Positions 1 through 8,679 of a stretch of DNA of 34,316 nucleotides are shown here, in pieces (positions within the stretch are counted from its first letter, which is position 1; the number at the start of each line of letters is the position of its first letter). The translations under genes were made by a program, and so were the position numbers. The DNA comes from an uncultured Gammaproteobacteria bacterium. Lineage in GTDB: Bacteria > Pseudomonadota > Gammaproteobacteria > Magnimaribacterales > Magnimaribacteraceae. The notes beneath the pieces were generated by a model. The model was not told where the DNA came from and ran no database searches. It saw nothing but the letters and a program-made list of their open reading frames with translations. Location of the stretch: the NCBI GenBank assembly GCA_913042105.1, contig CAJWIK010000003.1, positions 1-34,316 on the forward strand, in the 5' to 3' direction.

Positions 1-704
1 AACCTGAAGAATCTTTTAACGTATCTTATGGAATCGTTTGGAATGCAACTGATGCTTTGTCTATAACTCTTGATGCTTATTCAATTGAATTAGAAGATAG
101 AATTACACAAGGTAGTGATGTAGAACTTTCTTCAACTGACATCGCTAGTCTTCTAGCACAAGGTGTTCCTGGAGCGGGTGACTTAACTAACTTTAGGTTC
201 TATGTAAATGACTTTGATACAACTACTGAAGGTATTGACTTAGTTGCTACATACTCGGCTGAAATGTTCAATGGAAATACAGACTTAACTTTTGTCTGGA
301 GTACTGTTGAAACTGAAGTTGATAAGACTGCTGGTCTAGTAGGTGCGGCAAGAGTCGGTCAATTAGAGAGTTTACTTCCTGAATCAAGATGGAACTTAAC
401 AGCTGTTCACAATACTGGTGACTGGTCATTAATGGCTAGATATAACTGGGTTGATGAGTGGATCTGGTGGGATATATATTCTGATCCTGTTTTCTCTACA
501 ACAGTTGATGATATGTTTACTCTTGATTTAGAAGTTAGAAGAGATCTTGGAGCTTACACACTTACATTAGGAGCACAAAATGTTACTGATGAAGTCCCTG
601 ATAGTCCTGCAGCTACTCTATGTTGTGGTATGAAGTACCCTGAAGGTGCGCCTTTAGGATTTAATGGTGCTTTCTACTACTTTAAAGTAGGTATGGATTT
701 CTAA
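1..704 (+). CDS. TonB-dependent receptor, C-terminal part (5' end outside window)
   Basis: This is the end of an outer-membrane TonB-dependent receptor. The ORF track begins at an internal TTG (57), but the same frame is open back to base 3 (PEESFNVSYGIVWNATDAL...), so the gene enters from the left. Alternating beta-strand patterns run through the fragment, for example the strand DLEVRRDLGAYTLTLGAQNV. The last strand ends in FYYFKVGMDF with the terminal phenylalanine expected of an outer-membrane barrel. The plug domain and TonB box are not in the window, so the substrate cannot be judged. A CC pair (ATLCCGMKYP) lies in the predicted last extracellular loop. The gene is followed at once by a strong intrinsic terminator. 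The family assignment is firm for the barrel portion. Confidence 0.88.
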   Translation, partial: PEESFNVSYGIVWNATDALSITLDAYSIELEDRITQGSDVELSSTDIASLLAQGVPGAGDLTNFRFYVNDFDTTTEGIDLVATYSAEMFNGNTDLTFVWSTVETEVDKTAGLVGAARVGQLESLLPESRWNLTAVHNTGDWSLMARYNWVDEWIWWDIYSDPVFSTTVDDMFTLDLEVRRDLGAYTLTLGAQNVTDEVPDSPAATLCCGMKYPEGAPLGFNGAFYYFKVGMDF

Positions 705-720
705 ATTAGATCTAAAAAAG

Positions 721-747
721 AAAGGGCACTTAGGTGCCCTTTTTTTT
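721..747. terminator. bidirectional rho-independent terminator between convergent genes
   Basis: A perfect 9-bp stem, AAAGGGCAC / GTGCCCTTT (721-729 with 734-742), closes a TTAG loop. It is followed by more T's on the + strand, and on the other side by an A-rich run that reads as a T tract on the - strand. It can stop the TonB receptor (+) and the amidohydrolase (-), whose TAA stop at 746-748 sits inside the T run. Confidence 0.92.
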
Positions 748-2428
748 ACTTCGAATAAACTATCTTCCCGCCAACTACAGTCATTTTTATCTGTGCTGAC
801 ATTATTTCCTCATCGGGAATCGTCATCAAATCTTTTGAAAAAATTGTCAGATCTGCAAGCTTTCCAACTTCTATCGTGCCTTTAATGTCTTCTTCAAAAA
901 CAGAGTATGCCGCCCATTTAGTAAACATATATAATGCCTCTTCTCTTGTAACAGATTGATCAAGGTTCCAATAGTTTTGGGAATAACCATCTAGATCCTT
1001 TCTGCTAACTGCGGCTTTAAACTCTATTCTTGGATCCCCAATTTCTACTGGAGCATCAGAACCTCCAGCCACCAAAACACCCAAATCAATTAAACTCCTC
1101 CATGTATAGGCATTTTCTAATCTATCTTCACCCAGTCTTTTGTGAGCAAAATGTAAGTCGCCAATGGCATGAGAAGGTTGCATTGACGCTATGATATTCA
1201 TATCTGCAAATCTTTGTTGATCAGAAGGCCGTATATTCTGAGAGTGCTCTACCCTCCATCTAGGATCAATAATCATCCTATTGGCAGAAGAAACAGTATC
1301 GAATGCCTCTTTATACCAATCTAAGGTTACTTTATTTGCCAAGTCTCCTATGGCATGAGTTTGTATTTGAATTCCATTAACCAATGCCTTAATAAGCTTT
1401 GGCATTGTTTCTTCTTTCTGAAAAATTAAAAAACCTCTTGTTTCGTAATCATCATACTTTTCAAAAAATGCAGCTCCTCTTGATCCTATGGCCCCATCAG
1501 CATAAAGCTTCACGCCTCTTGCAGTAAGCATATGTTCTTCATCAAGATAAGGACCATTGTCTATAAATTGAATGGCTTCTTCACCATCACTAACATAGAA
1601 CTGGATTCTCACTGGCATGCCCTCTTCTTCTTTTATTTCCTTTAGAAGTTCATAGTCAGAAAGAGGAGATCCTGCATCATGTAGTTGAGTCCAGCCCATT
1701 TCTGCAGTTCTATTTAACCCCTCTCTCAAGGCTTGTTTCTCTTCTGACCTGCTCTTTTTGGGTATTATTGTCTCAACTAGCAATGAAGCTTTATCTATTA
1801 ATACTCCATTTGGCTCTCCATTCTCATCTTTATCTATCTTTCCTCCGATAGGGTTAGGTGTATCTCGATCTATTCCGGCCATTTCAAGAGCTAAACTATT
1901 TACAATAATGGCATGTCCATCTGCCCTTTCTAATGCAATAGGATTTTCTTCAGAGATTGCATTTAGTTCCTCTAGAGTGGGGAATCTAGCTTCCGGCCAT
2001 TTCTTTTCTATCCAACCTCTTCCCACGACCCAACTTCCTTTAGTTAATTTATTTGAGTGAATTTCAACCTGAGTTAACATGCTCTTTAAGCTTTCTGCCC
2101 CTTGCAGATTAAGATTCATTTCTCGATAACCAATACCTTTTAGATGAGCGTGAGCATCGATAAATCCTGGATAAACATGGACACCTTGCAAATCAACAGT
2201 CTTGTTAGTGCCGCAGGTGAAGACCGAGGCTTCAGAGTTACTACCTACAAAAATAAATTTCTTATCTTTGATTGCTAGGGCTTCTGCTTTTGGTGCATCT
2301 GTAAAGCCTGTATATATATTTGTATTGAATACTACTAAATCAGCTTCTATGCAGGCCTCTTCTTTGGAACAAGCAGAAAATAAAATGACTAGTACTATAG
2401 GCAATGAGAGATTTTTGTATTTATACAT
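746..2428 (-). CDS. lipoprotein amidohydrolase, YtcJ-like (Amidohydro_3)
   Basis: Predicted metal-dependent hydrolase of the YtcJ / N-substituted formamide deformylase-like group, acting on C-N bonds of unknown substrates. The N-terminus is a lipoprotein signal, with hydrophobic stretch LPIVLVILFSAC and Cys20 as the likely lipidation site (Phe at -3 is tolerated but not ideal). The metal motif DAHAH gives His93 and His95. KLYADGAIGSRGA (about 307-319), THAIGD (His358), EHSQ (His395) and GGSDAP (Asp458) follow in the order usual for this family. The 560-aa length is normal. ATG start with AAGGAAA about 7 nt upstream. It lies 9 nt after the CoA-transferase gene, so both are probably one transcript. 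Its placement outside the cytoplasm separates it from the cytoplasmic CoA chemistry next door. Confidence 0.88.
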   Translation of the reverse strand: MYKYKNLSLPIVLVILFSACSKEEACIEADLVVFNTNIYTGFTDAPKAEALAIKDKKFIFVGSNSEASVFTCGTNKTVDLQGVHVYPGFIDAHAHLKGIGYREMNLNLQGAESLKSMLTQVEIHSNKLTKGSWVVGRGWIEKKWPEARFPTLEELNAISEENPIALERADGHAIIVNSLALEMAGIDRDTPNPIGGKIDKDENGEPNGVLIDKASLLVETIIPKKSRSEEKQALREGLNRTAEMGWTQLHDAGSPLSDYELLKEIKEEEGMPVRIQFYVSDGEEAIQFIDNGPYLDEEHMLTARGVKLYADGAIGSRGAAFFEKYDDYETRGFLIFQKEETMPKLIKALVNGIQIQTHAIGDLANKVTLDWYKEAFDTVSSANRMIIDPRWRVEHSQNIRPSDQQRFADMNIIASMQPSHAIGDLHFAHKRLGEDRLENAYTWRSLIDLGVLVAGGSDAPVEIGDPRIEFKAAVSRKDLDGYSQNYWNLDQSVTREEALYMFTKWAAYSVFEEDIKGTIEVGKLADLTIFSKDLMTIPDEEIMSAQIKMTVVGGKIVYSK

Positions 2429-2437
2429 TAATTTTCC

Positions 2438-3667
2438 TTATTTTTCTGGCCAAAAAATTGAATTATCATTTTTTAAAGCATTTAATTCAGAATCTTGATA
2501 ACCCATTTCGATTAATACCTCTCTAGTATGCTCCCCTACTTTAGGTGCTCTAGTAAATTCTATTTTATTTTCTTCTTCTATGACAAAAGGGCTATTAACG
2601 GTCAACAAATTATCAAATGATTCATGCTCCAATGGAACAAGAGTTTTAGTTTCTAGGAATTGTTTATCTTCTCTATGGTCAGTAGTTTTCCCTAAAACTC
2701 CAAAAGTTACACCGGAGTTTCTGAGCAGTTCATTAATTTCTTTTAAAGTCCTGCTTTTAAATTCTACGGTTAGTTCTGATCTTATTACATCTGCATTTTC
2801 AAAAGCATCATCAAAGTTAAAAAGATTTCTCTCTGTCCAATCCGGACGATTAAGTACCTCTATCAGTTTAGGCCATTCTATTCTTGAATTTATCATTCCC
2901 AGTGCAAATTCTCTATTATCTTTAGTTGTATAAAAATCATAAAAAGGATGTCGTGGGAGAGGTTCGGTCCGCTCAGGAAACTCTACATCCATAAGGGCCG
3001 CTTGAATAAATACACCATTTGCCCATGCACCATTGGCCATTAAAGAAGTTGAGACTTCACTACCTTCACCTGTTCTTTCTCTTCTGAATAAGGCTGTCAT
3101 TATTGCCCCATATAGAGCCATACCAGTGGGATGATCTCCCATACCTGGAGTTGACCACGCTACGGCTGAATTGTTTGAAGGCCTAACAAAGTCCATCAAC
3201 CCACTTCGGGCCCACCATGCTATTGAGTCATAAGCCGTTCTATTGGCATCTGGTCCAACCTCACCATAACCAGTAAGTGAGGCGTAAATAAGTTTACTAT
3301 TATGAGGTCGGATCTCCTCAGCTGTAATATGCAATTTCTTTCTAACCGGAAAAGGCATATTTGTAACAAAAACATCTGCCTCTTTAATGAGATCTACCAG
3401 AATCTTATGAGCTTGTTTATCTTTTAAATTAAGTGAAATGCTCTTTTTATTTCTTGATGTTAACTCCCAGCAATAATTTTCAGGACCTTCCGGCATTCTT
3501 CCGTTGGTAATAAGATTTCTTAAACTATCTCCACTTTGCGGTTCAATCTTTATTACTTCAGCTCCATAATCAGACATGATCGTTGCAGCAGATGGACCAG
3601 CTATAAAACTTGCCGCATCTATAACTTTTATTCCACTCAGTAAATAATCATTATTTTGATTTTTCAA
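2438..3667 (-). CDS. CaiB/BaiF family III CoA-transferase
   Basis: Cytoplasmic family III CoA-transferase that moves CoA from an acyl-CoA donor to a carboxylate acceptor. The N-terminus carries the typical LSGIKVIDAASFIAGP and YGAEVIKIEPQSGDSLR segments. GMGDHPTGM follows, in which Asp178 aligns with the catalytic aspartate that forms the acyl-enzyme anhydride. The 409-aa length is normal. The start codon is TTG: AAAGGAGA lies 6 nt upstream (3674-3681), and the next in-frame Met is residue 31, inside the Rossmann fold. First gene of a two-gene run with the lipoprotein amidohydrolase, divergent from the MFS and crotonase pair. It probably activates the acid imported or released there. Substrate not predictable. 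Confidence 0.92.
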   Translation of the reverse strand: MKNQNNDYLLSGIKVIDAASFIAGPSAATIMSDYGAEVIKIEPQSGDSLRNLITNGRMPEGPENYCWELTSRNKKSISLNLKDKQAHKILVDLIKEADVFVTNMPFPVRKKLHITAEEIRPHNSKLIYASLTGYGEVGPDANRTAYDSIAWWARSGLMDFVRPSNNSAVAWSTPGMGDHPTGMALYGAIMTALFRRERTGEGSEVSTSLMANGAWANGVFIQAALMDVEFPERTEPLPRHPFYDFYTTKDNREFALGMINSRIEWPKLIEVLNRPDWTERNLFNFDDAFENADVIRSELTVEFKSRTLKEINELLRNSGVTFGVLGKTTDHREDKQFLETKTLVPLEHESFDNLLTVNSPFVIEEENKIEFTRAPKVGEHTREVLIEMGYQDSELNALKNDNSIFWPEK

Positions 3668-3673
3668 AACCTA

Positions 3674-3681
3674 TCTCCTTT
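3674..3681 (-). promoter_or_regulatory. strong Shine-Dalgarno fixing a TTG start
   Basis: Reading the - strand, AAAGGAGA is followed by 6 nt and then TTG AAA AAT. This is the only strong ribosome-binding site near the CoA-transferase start, and it decides for the TTG at 3667. Confidence 0.8.
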
Positions 3682-3775
3682 TAATTCTTAAATATGATAA
3701 CTAATTTATTAAATAATTTTTAATTAATCTCATTAACGGTTATCTTATTAAGGTAATTGGGGAAAGGAGAACCAA

Positions 3776-5023
3776 ATGCATCAAAGATTTAAAGTTATAG
3801 CTCTAACTGTGGCAGCAGTTTTTATATGCTACATAGATAGGGTAGTAATTTCATTGGCAATTATACCAATGAGTGAAGAAGCAGGATGGTCTGAAACTCA
3901 AAAGGGAATCATATTAGGAAGTTTTTATATTGGTTACATGGTGACTCAAATTTATGGTGGGTTACTTTCAGATAGGATCGGGGCAAAGATTGTCTTAGGA
4001 GTTGGATTAGTGGTTTGGTCTATATTTACTTTGATAACACCATGGGCTTTCTTTGGTGGAATGGTATCTCTAATTATTGCAAGAATAGGGATGGGTTTAG
4101 GCGAAGGCATAACCTTCCCAGCATGGCATAGCCTATATGCTAGATGGGTACCATTTAGCGAAAGAGCAAGATCAGTGGCAATAACAAATAGCGCCATACC
4201 CATAGGTACGATATTTGGACTAGTGGTAACACCTATCATCATTTTAAATCTGGGTTGGCAATGGGCATTTTATCTTTATGGCGGGCTTGGTTTTATTTGG
4301 TATATTTTTTGGCAAAGAATGATCGAATCGTCTCCAAAAGATGATCAAAATATTTCTCCAGAAGAACTGAAATTTATTACAGAAAATGCTCCAGCAAATG
4401 ACGTAGCTGAAGCGCTTCCCTTTTCAGCCTGGCGATCAAATCGAGCGCTATGGGCTATAACTGTTGCTCATTTTTGTAGTAATTACAGTTTATTTGTTTT
4501 TTTGTCATGGCTACCTATATTTATAAAAGATGGTCTAGGTGTTCCAATGGCTGCGGTAGGTTTGCTAGCAATGCTACCTCATATTGCGTCTTTCATATTT
4601 ATTAACATCGGTGGTTACTTTGCAGACTATTTAACTAATAAAGGCATTCGCCTCCTTACTGTCAGGAAGCTTTGTAACTCTATAGCCTTTGGAGGAAGTG
4701 GGATATGCCTATGCATTGTTCCAGAACTTGAGAGTGTTGCAGGAATTATTGCAATTATGTGTCTGGGAAATGTCTTTGGTGGTTTTAGTGCGGGAGGTTT
4801 TATAGTTAATCATGCCGATATCGGTCCTAAGCATACCGGAAGATTGATGGGCATTACCAATATGGTAGCTGCACTGCCTGGTTTGATAGGAGGAGTCCTA
4901 ACAGGAATAATTCTTGATGCCACTAATTCATGGGATATGGTATTTTATGTCGTAGCTGGTATAACTTTCTTTGGAGGAATCTTTTATTTCCTCTTTGCCA
5001 GTACTGATAAACAATTTGATTAA
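3776..5023 (+). CDS. MFS transporter, ACS (anion:cation symporter)-like
   Basis: Inner-membrane carrier with about 12 predicted helices in 415 aa. The start is ATG with AAAGGAGA at 3763-3770. Helix 1 contains FICYIDRVVISLAI, a signature of the ACS family (hexuronate, sialin and organic-anion carriers). The loop 2-3 motif GGLLSDRIGAK and the helix 4 region GMGLGEGITFPAWHSLYARW fit the same family. The likely substrate is an organic anion moved with protons or sodium. Second half: an NIGGYFADYLTNKG loop and a GFIVNHADIGPKHTG segment typical of ACS members. The gene is followed 6 nt later by a crotonase and divergent from a CoA-transferase, so the cargo is probably a carboxylate that is then CoA-activated. 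Confidence 0.9.
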   Translation: MHQRFKVIALTVAAVFICYIDRVVISLAIIPMSEEAGWSETQKGIILGSFYIGYMVTQIYGGLLSDRIGAKIVLGVGLVVWSIFTLITPWAFFGGMVSLIIARIGMGLGEGITFPAWHSLYARWVPFSERARSVAITNSAIPIGTIFGLVVTPIIILNLGWQWAFYLYGGLGFIWYIFWQRMIESSPKDDQNISPEELKFITENAPANDVAEALPFSAWRSNRALWAITVAHFCSNYSLFVFLSWLPIFIKDGLGVPMAAVGLLAMLPHIASFIFINIGGYFADYLTNKGIRLLTVRKLCNSIAFGGSGICLCIVPELESVAGIIAIMCLGNVFGGFSAGGFIVNHADIGPKHTGRLMGITNMVAALPGLIGGVLTGIILDATNSWDMVFYVVAGITFFGGIFYFLFASTDKQFD

Positions 5024-5029
5024 ATAAAT

Positions 5030-5836
5030 ATGAATACAACTATAAAAAAAGAGTTAAAAGATAATGGCGTCTTGATTCTAACCCTCAACAGACCTGAAGT
5101 ACTTAATGCCATGAATAAAGACATGATTATGGGTCTCTACGAGATCTTCCAAGAAATAGAGAAAGAAAAAAATTCTAGGGTAATAATTATTACAGGAGAA
5201 GGTAGGGGATTCTGTTCTGGAGCAGATCTAGCAAATGGTGGTTGGCCGAGTGAAGAAGGTATGTCTGAAGGCGAGATAGGTGCAAATAATATGGAAATTG
5301 GTTTTAATCCTTTAATAAGATTAATTACTTCTATAGACAAACCAGTTATAACAGCAATAAATGGCATGGCAGCAGGAGGTGGTGTAGGTTTAGCACTCTC
5401 CGGAGATTTAGTAGTCGCTTCTGAGTCTGCAAAATTTAAATTGGTCTTTGGACCAAATCTTGGGATCATTCCTGATGTTGGCGCTTCTTGGTTTGTACCA
5501 AACCTAGTAGGAAGAGCAAGAGCTAACGGAATGGGATTACTTGGAGATGATATACCGTCCAAACAGGCTAAAGAATGGGGATTAATCTGGGATTATTATC
5601 CTGATGACCAATTCATGGAAGAAACACTAAAAATAGCTAATAGACTGGCTGATGGAGCTATTAAAGGCTTAAAAGCAGTCTCTAAGGCACACAATAAAGC
5701 ACTTTCTAGCTCTCTAAGTGAACAACTAGATCATGAAAGGGACACTCAAAGAGTCTTGTTAGATAATCGAGAATTTAAAGAGGGTGTCAGTGCATTTCTT
5801 GGCAAAAGGACACCTAATTTTAGAGATTTAGATTAA
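5030..5836 (+). CDS. enoyl-CoA hydratase/isomerase family protein, PaaG-like
   Basis: Crotonase-fold enzyme acting on acyl-CoA. LNRPEVLNAMN, the oxyanion-hole segment GRGFCSGADL and NGMAAGGGVGLALSGDLVVA are all present. The second active-site loop reads LGIIPDVGASWFVPNLVG. This PD-type loop, with aspartate where hydratases carry the catalytic glutamate, is typical of PaaG-like ring-CoA isomerases. The 268-aa length is normal. The start has no clear Shine-Dalgarno (ATTAAATAAATATG) and lies 6 nt after the MFS stop, so translation is probably coupled. Its stop overlaps the stop of the convergent CIA30 gene by 3 nt. The fold is certain; isomerase rather than hydratase activity is an inference from one loop. 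Confidence 0.9.
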   Translation: MNTTIKKELKDNGVLILTLNRPEVLNAMNKDMIMGLYEIFQEIEKEKNSRVIIITGEGRGFCSGADLANGGWPSEEGMSEGEIGANNMEIGFNPLIRLITSIDKPVITAINGMAAGGGVGLALSGDLVVASESAKFKLVFGPNLGIIPDVGASWFVPNLVGRARANGMGLLGDDIPSKQAKEWGLIWDYYPDDQFMEETLKIANRLADGAIKGLKAVSKAHNKALSSSLSEQLDHERDTQRVLLDNREFKEGVSAFLGKRTPNFRDLD

Positions 5837-6375
5837 TAAAGTTCTAGACCTGCTACATCTATATCGGCATAGAAATCTTTTCCATAAGCGACTATACCAA
5901 TACTCTTAATTGTTGTTGGATCGAATTCTTCGGGAACAAACCGACTAAACCTTCCTTCACTTTTGTTAAATGAAGAAAAAGGTATTTCTAGCCATTGCCA
6001 ATCTTTTGAAGCAATAAAAGGTGAGCCGTAATACAACCACGGCAGTCTAGTCTTTGAAGTTCGTAGAAAAAGATAATATTCCTCACCGTTCCCTCGGGTT
6101 CTAATCTTCAAACCCTCATAAGGTAAGTCTGCTATCTCCAACTCAGCTCGAAATTGAATAAAGCCTCCATTATTTTCAGTGCTGACTTGTCCTTCCATAT
6201 GATAAAAAGAAAGACCATTTTCTTCCTTCTCTAAAAAATTAACTTCGGAAATACCACCCATAACTTGATCAGAGAAAGGAGTCCACTCAACTCTTTTGTC
6301 ATTTAAATTATCAATAACTTCTGGCATTGCTTTTAAAGAAATAAGTAAACTAAATAAAACTATAAATATCTTCAT
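5833..6375 (-). CDS. CIA30-domain protein, probably exported
   Basis: Carries the CIA30 domain (first known from a mitochondrial complex I assembly factor), a galactose-binding-like beta-sandwich. Hallmarks are WTPFSDQVMGGISE, NNGGFIQFRAEL and IKSIGIVAYGKDFYADIDVAGLEL. The ORF track starts at 6501, but that extension runs through the promoter region and start of the divergent dehydrogenase gene. I choose the ATG at 6375, giving a 180-aa protein that starts with a signal peptide (MKIFIVLFSLLISLKA). ATG 6390 is also possible. Export of a CIA30 protein suggests a periplasmic or envelope job rather than complex I assembly; that is inference. Neither start has a clear Shine-Dalgarno. Confidence 0.85.
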   Translation of the reverse strand: MKIFIVLFSLLISLKAMPEVIDNLNDKRVEWTPFSDQVMGGISEVNFLEKEENGLSFYHMEGQVSTENNGGFIQFRAELEIADLPYEGLKIRTRGNGEEYYLFLRTSKTRLPWLYYGSPFIASKDWQWLEIPFSSFNKSEGRFSRFVPEEFDPTTIKSIGIVAYGKDFYADIDVAGLELY

Positions 6376-6467
6376 ATATAAGTTAATCATATAGTAAATC
6401 TTATGAAGGTGTATATTCCAAAAGTTAAAAAAAAGAGTTAGAGTAAGGCTAATAATTGGGGAAATTA

Positions 6468-8678
6468 ATGAAGAATAAAATCTACTTTTTAGTATTTGCA
6501 CTAGCGATAATTATTTCTGGTTGTAGTAATTCCGAGGAAGAGACTATTGCTGAAAAATCTATTAATTCAGGATCTTCGTCTATAGGTCTAATAGATGATG
6601 ACAGAATATTATCTGCAGAATCTGAACCTGGAAATTGGTTAGCCTATGGAAGGACTTACGAAGAACAAAGATTCTCCCCTCTAGAGCAAATCAATAAAGA
6701 AACAATAGGTGATTTAGGACTAGTTTGGTCTAAAGATATGGGTACTAACAGAGCACTCGAAGCTACTCCAATAGTCGTTGATGGAATAATGTTTTTTACA
6801 AGTACCTGGAGCAGAGTTTATGCGGTTGATGCTTTGACAGGAGAAACAATCTGGAAATTTGATCCAAAAGTTCCCGGAGAATGGGCAAGAAAAGCCTGTT
6901 GTGACATTGTGAATAGAGGTGTTGCGGTATACAACGGTAAAGTTTATTCCGCTAGTCTTGATGGAAGGCTTTTTGCTTTGAATGCTGAAAATGGAGAACT
7001 GGTTTGGGAAGTAGATACAATAATTGACAGGACAAGAGCCTATACAATAACAGGGGCTCCAAGAGTCGCAAAAGGAAAGGTATATATTGGAAATGGTGGA
7101 GCTGAATATGGCGTAAGAGGATATGTTACAGCATATGACTCAGAGAGCGGGAATCAAGTCTGGAGATTTTATACTGTACCTGGCAATCCTGATTTAGGAT
7201 TTGAAGATCCAGCAATGGAAATGGCTGCAAAAACCTGGAAAGGCACTAATTGGTGGGAGTTTGGTGGAGGCGGAACAGTATGGAATTCAATAGTTTTTGA
7301 TCCTGATTTTAATAATTTATATCTAGGGGTTGGAAATGGGTCTCCATGGACAAGGGAAATAAGATCTCCTGGTGGAGGTGATAATTTATTTCTTTCCTCA
7401 ATAGTTGCTGTAGATGCAGATACAGGTGTTTATAAATGGCATTACCAAACCACACCTGAAGATAACTGGGATTACACAGCTGTACAAGATATGTCTCTAG
7501 CTGACATGGAAATAGACGGAGAAATGAAAAAGGTTTTACTCCAAGCTCCAAAAAATGGCTTCTTTTATGTCATCGATAGAATGAATGGTAAAGTTCTTCG
7601 AGCTCATCCTTTTGCAGCAGTTACTTGGGCGACTCATGTAGATCTTGAGACTGGAAGACCGGTTGAAAATCCAGAAGTTGACTATACAGAAAATGGTGCT
7701 TGGGTGTTACCAGGTCCTTTAGGTGCCCATAATTGGCAGGCCATGTCGATCGACATTGATGCTGGGTTAGCTTACATACCTACACAAGAAAATGCTTTTT
7801 TCTATGCAATACAGGAAGACTACAAAAAAACGGGTGTCTATAAAAGGGATCCGGGAAGATGGAATATGGGCATAGAAATGAGCTCGTTAGCTCAAAATAT
7901 TCTAAATAATCTAGAGTCACAGCCTAAACCCGGAGGCTTTCTAAAAGCCTTTGATCCCCTTACAGGTGAAACAAAATGGTCAGTGCCTATTCCACATTAC
8001 TGGAATGGTGGAGTCCTTGGTACAGCTGGTGGATTAGTATTCCAAGGAGATGCATTAGGAATGTTTTCTGCCTACGATAAAGAAACAGGTGAAAGGCTTT
8101 GGGAATTCAACACATACACCTCAATGCTTGCTCCTCCCATCACTTTTGAAATTGATGGTGAACAATATGTATCAATCCTGACTGGCTCTGGTGGTGGTGA
8201 TATGTTCGGTGGGGAACCTTTACCGCCTATAGAGGTACAAGCCTCTCTAACTTATAATAATTTTGGAAGAATGCTTACTTTCAAGCTTGGGGGTGAAAAA
8301 ACTCTCCCTATTCCAAATGTAAGGGATAAAACAATTCCTGAACAGAAACTAGTGCAAGTTAGCATTGATCAAATGCAAAATGGAGAAGGCAACTACAATG
8401 ATTATTGTGCAGTTTGTCACGGATTTATTGTTAAATCTGCTGGCGGTATACCTGACTTAAGGAAAATGTCTGCTGGTACACATGATGCATTTAATCAAAT
8501 TGTTTTAGAAGGCCTGCTTGCAAGTAATGGTATGGCGTCATTTTCAGATGTTCTTTCTGAACAGGAAGTAGAAAATATTCATCATTATGTCAAAGCAAGA
8601 GCTCATGAAGATAGAGAAGTGGCTCTTGGTAATTTGGAAGCTCCTCAATTTACTTGGTTTGGACAAGAAGAGGATTAG
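6468..8678 (+). CDS. PQQ-dependent alcohol dehydrogenase with C-terminal cytochrome c (quinohemoprotein), lipoprotein
   Basis: Periplasmic alcohol dehydrogenase using PQQ and passing electrons to its own heme c. I start at ATG 6468 (736 aa; GGGGAAA upstream) rather than TTG 6456. The signal ends in the lipobox IISGC (Cys19), so the enzyme should be membrane-anchored. Propeller repeats follow, such as VYAVDALTGETIWKFD and LFALNAENGELVWEVD. KACCDIVNRG contains the vicinal Cys144-Cys145 pair that caps PQQ. PEDNWDYTA holds the expected catalytic aspartate, and AHNWQAMSID is a further propeller signature. CAVCH (Cys647, Cys650, His651) binds heme, and Met in NGMASF is the likely sixth ligand. Length fits type II quinohemoprotein dehydrogenases. 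No PQQ synthesis genes are in the window. Confidence 0.93.
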   Translation: MKNKIYFLVFALAIIISGCSNSEEETIAEKSINSGSSSIGLIDDDRILSAESEPGNWLAYGRTYEEQRFSPLEQINKETIGDLGLVWSKDMGTNRALEATPIVVDGIMFFTSTWSRVYAVDALTGETIWKFDPKVPGEWARKACCDIVNRGVAVYNGKVYSASLDGRLFALNAENGELVWEVDTIIDRTRAYTITGAPRVAKGKVYIGNGGAEYGVRGYVTAYDSESGNQVWRFYTVPGNPDLGFEDPAMEMAAKTWKGTNWWEFGGGGTVWNSIVFDPDFNNLYLGVGNGSPWTREIRSPGGGDNLFLSSIVAVDADTGVYKWHYQTTPEDNWDYTAVQDMSLADMEIDGEMKKVLLQAPKNGFFYVIDRMNGKVLRAHPFAAVTWATHVDLETGRPVENPEVDYTENGAWVLPGPLGAHNWQAMSIDIDAGLAYIPTQENAFFYAIQEDYKKTGVYKRDPGRWNMGIEMSSLAQNILNNLESQPKPGGFLKAFDPLTGETKWSVPIPHYWNGGVLGTAGGLVFQGDALGMFSAYDKETGERLWEFNTYTSMLAPPITFEIDGEQYVSILTGSGGGDMFGGEPLPPIEVQASLTYNNFGRMLTFKLGGEKTLPIPNVRDKTIPEQKLVQVSIDQMQNGEGNYNDYCAVCHGFIVKSAGGIPDLRKMSAGTHDAFNQIVLEGLLASNGMASFSDVLSEQEVENIHHYVKARAHEDREVALGNLEAPQFTWFGQEED

Positions 8679-8679
8679 C

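Noticed and set aside
6376-6501. N-terminal extension of the CIA30 ORF
   Set aside because: It overlaps the start and promoter of the divergent dehydrogenase, and the signal peptide starts at 6375 (or 6390).
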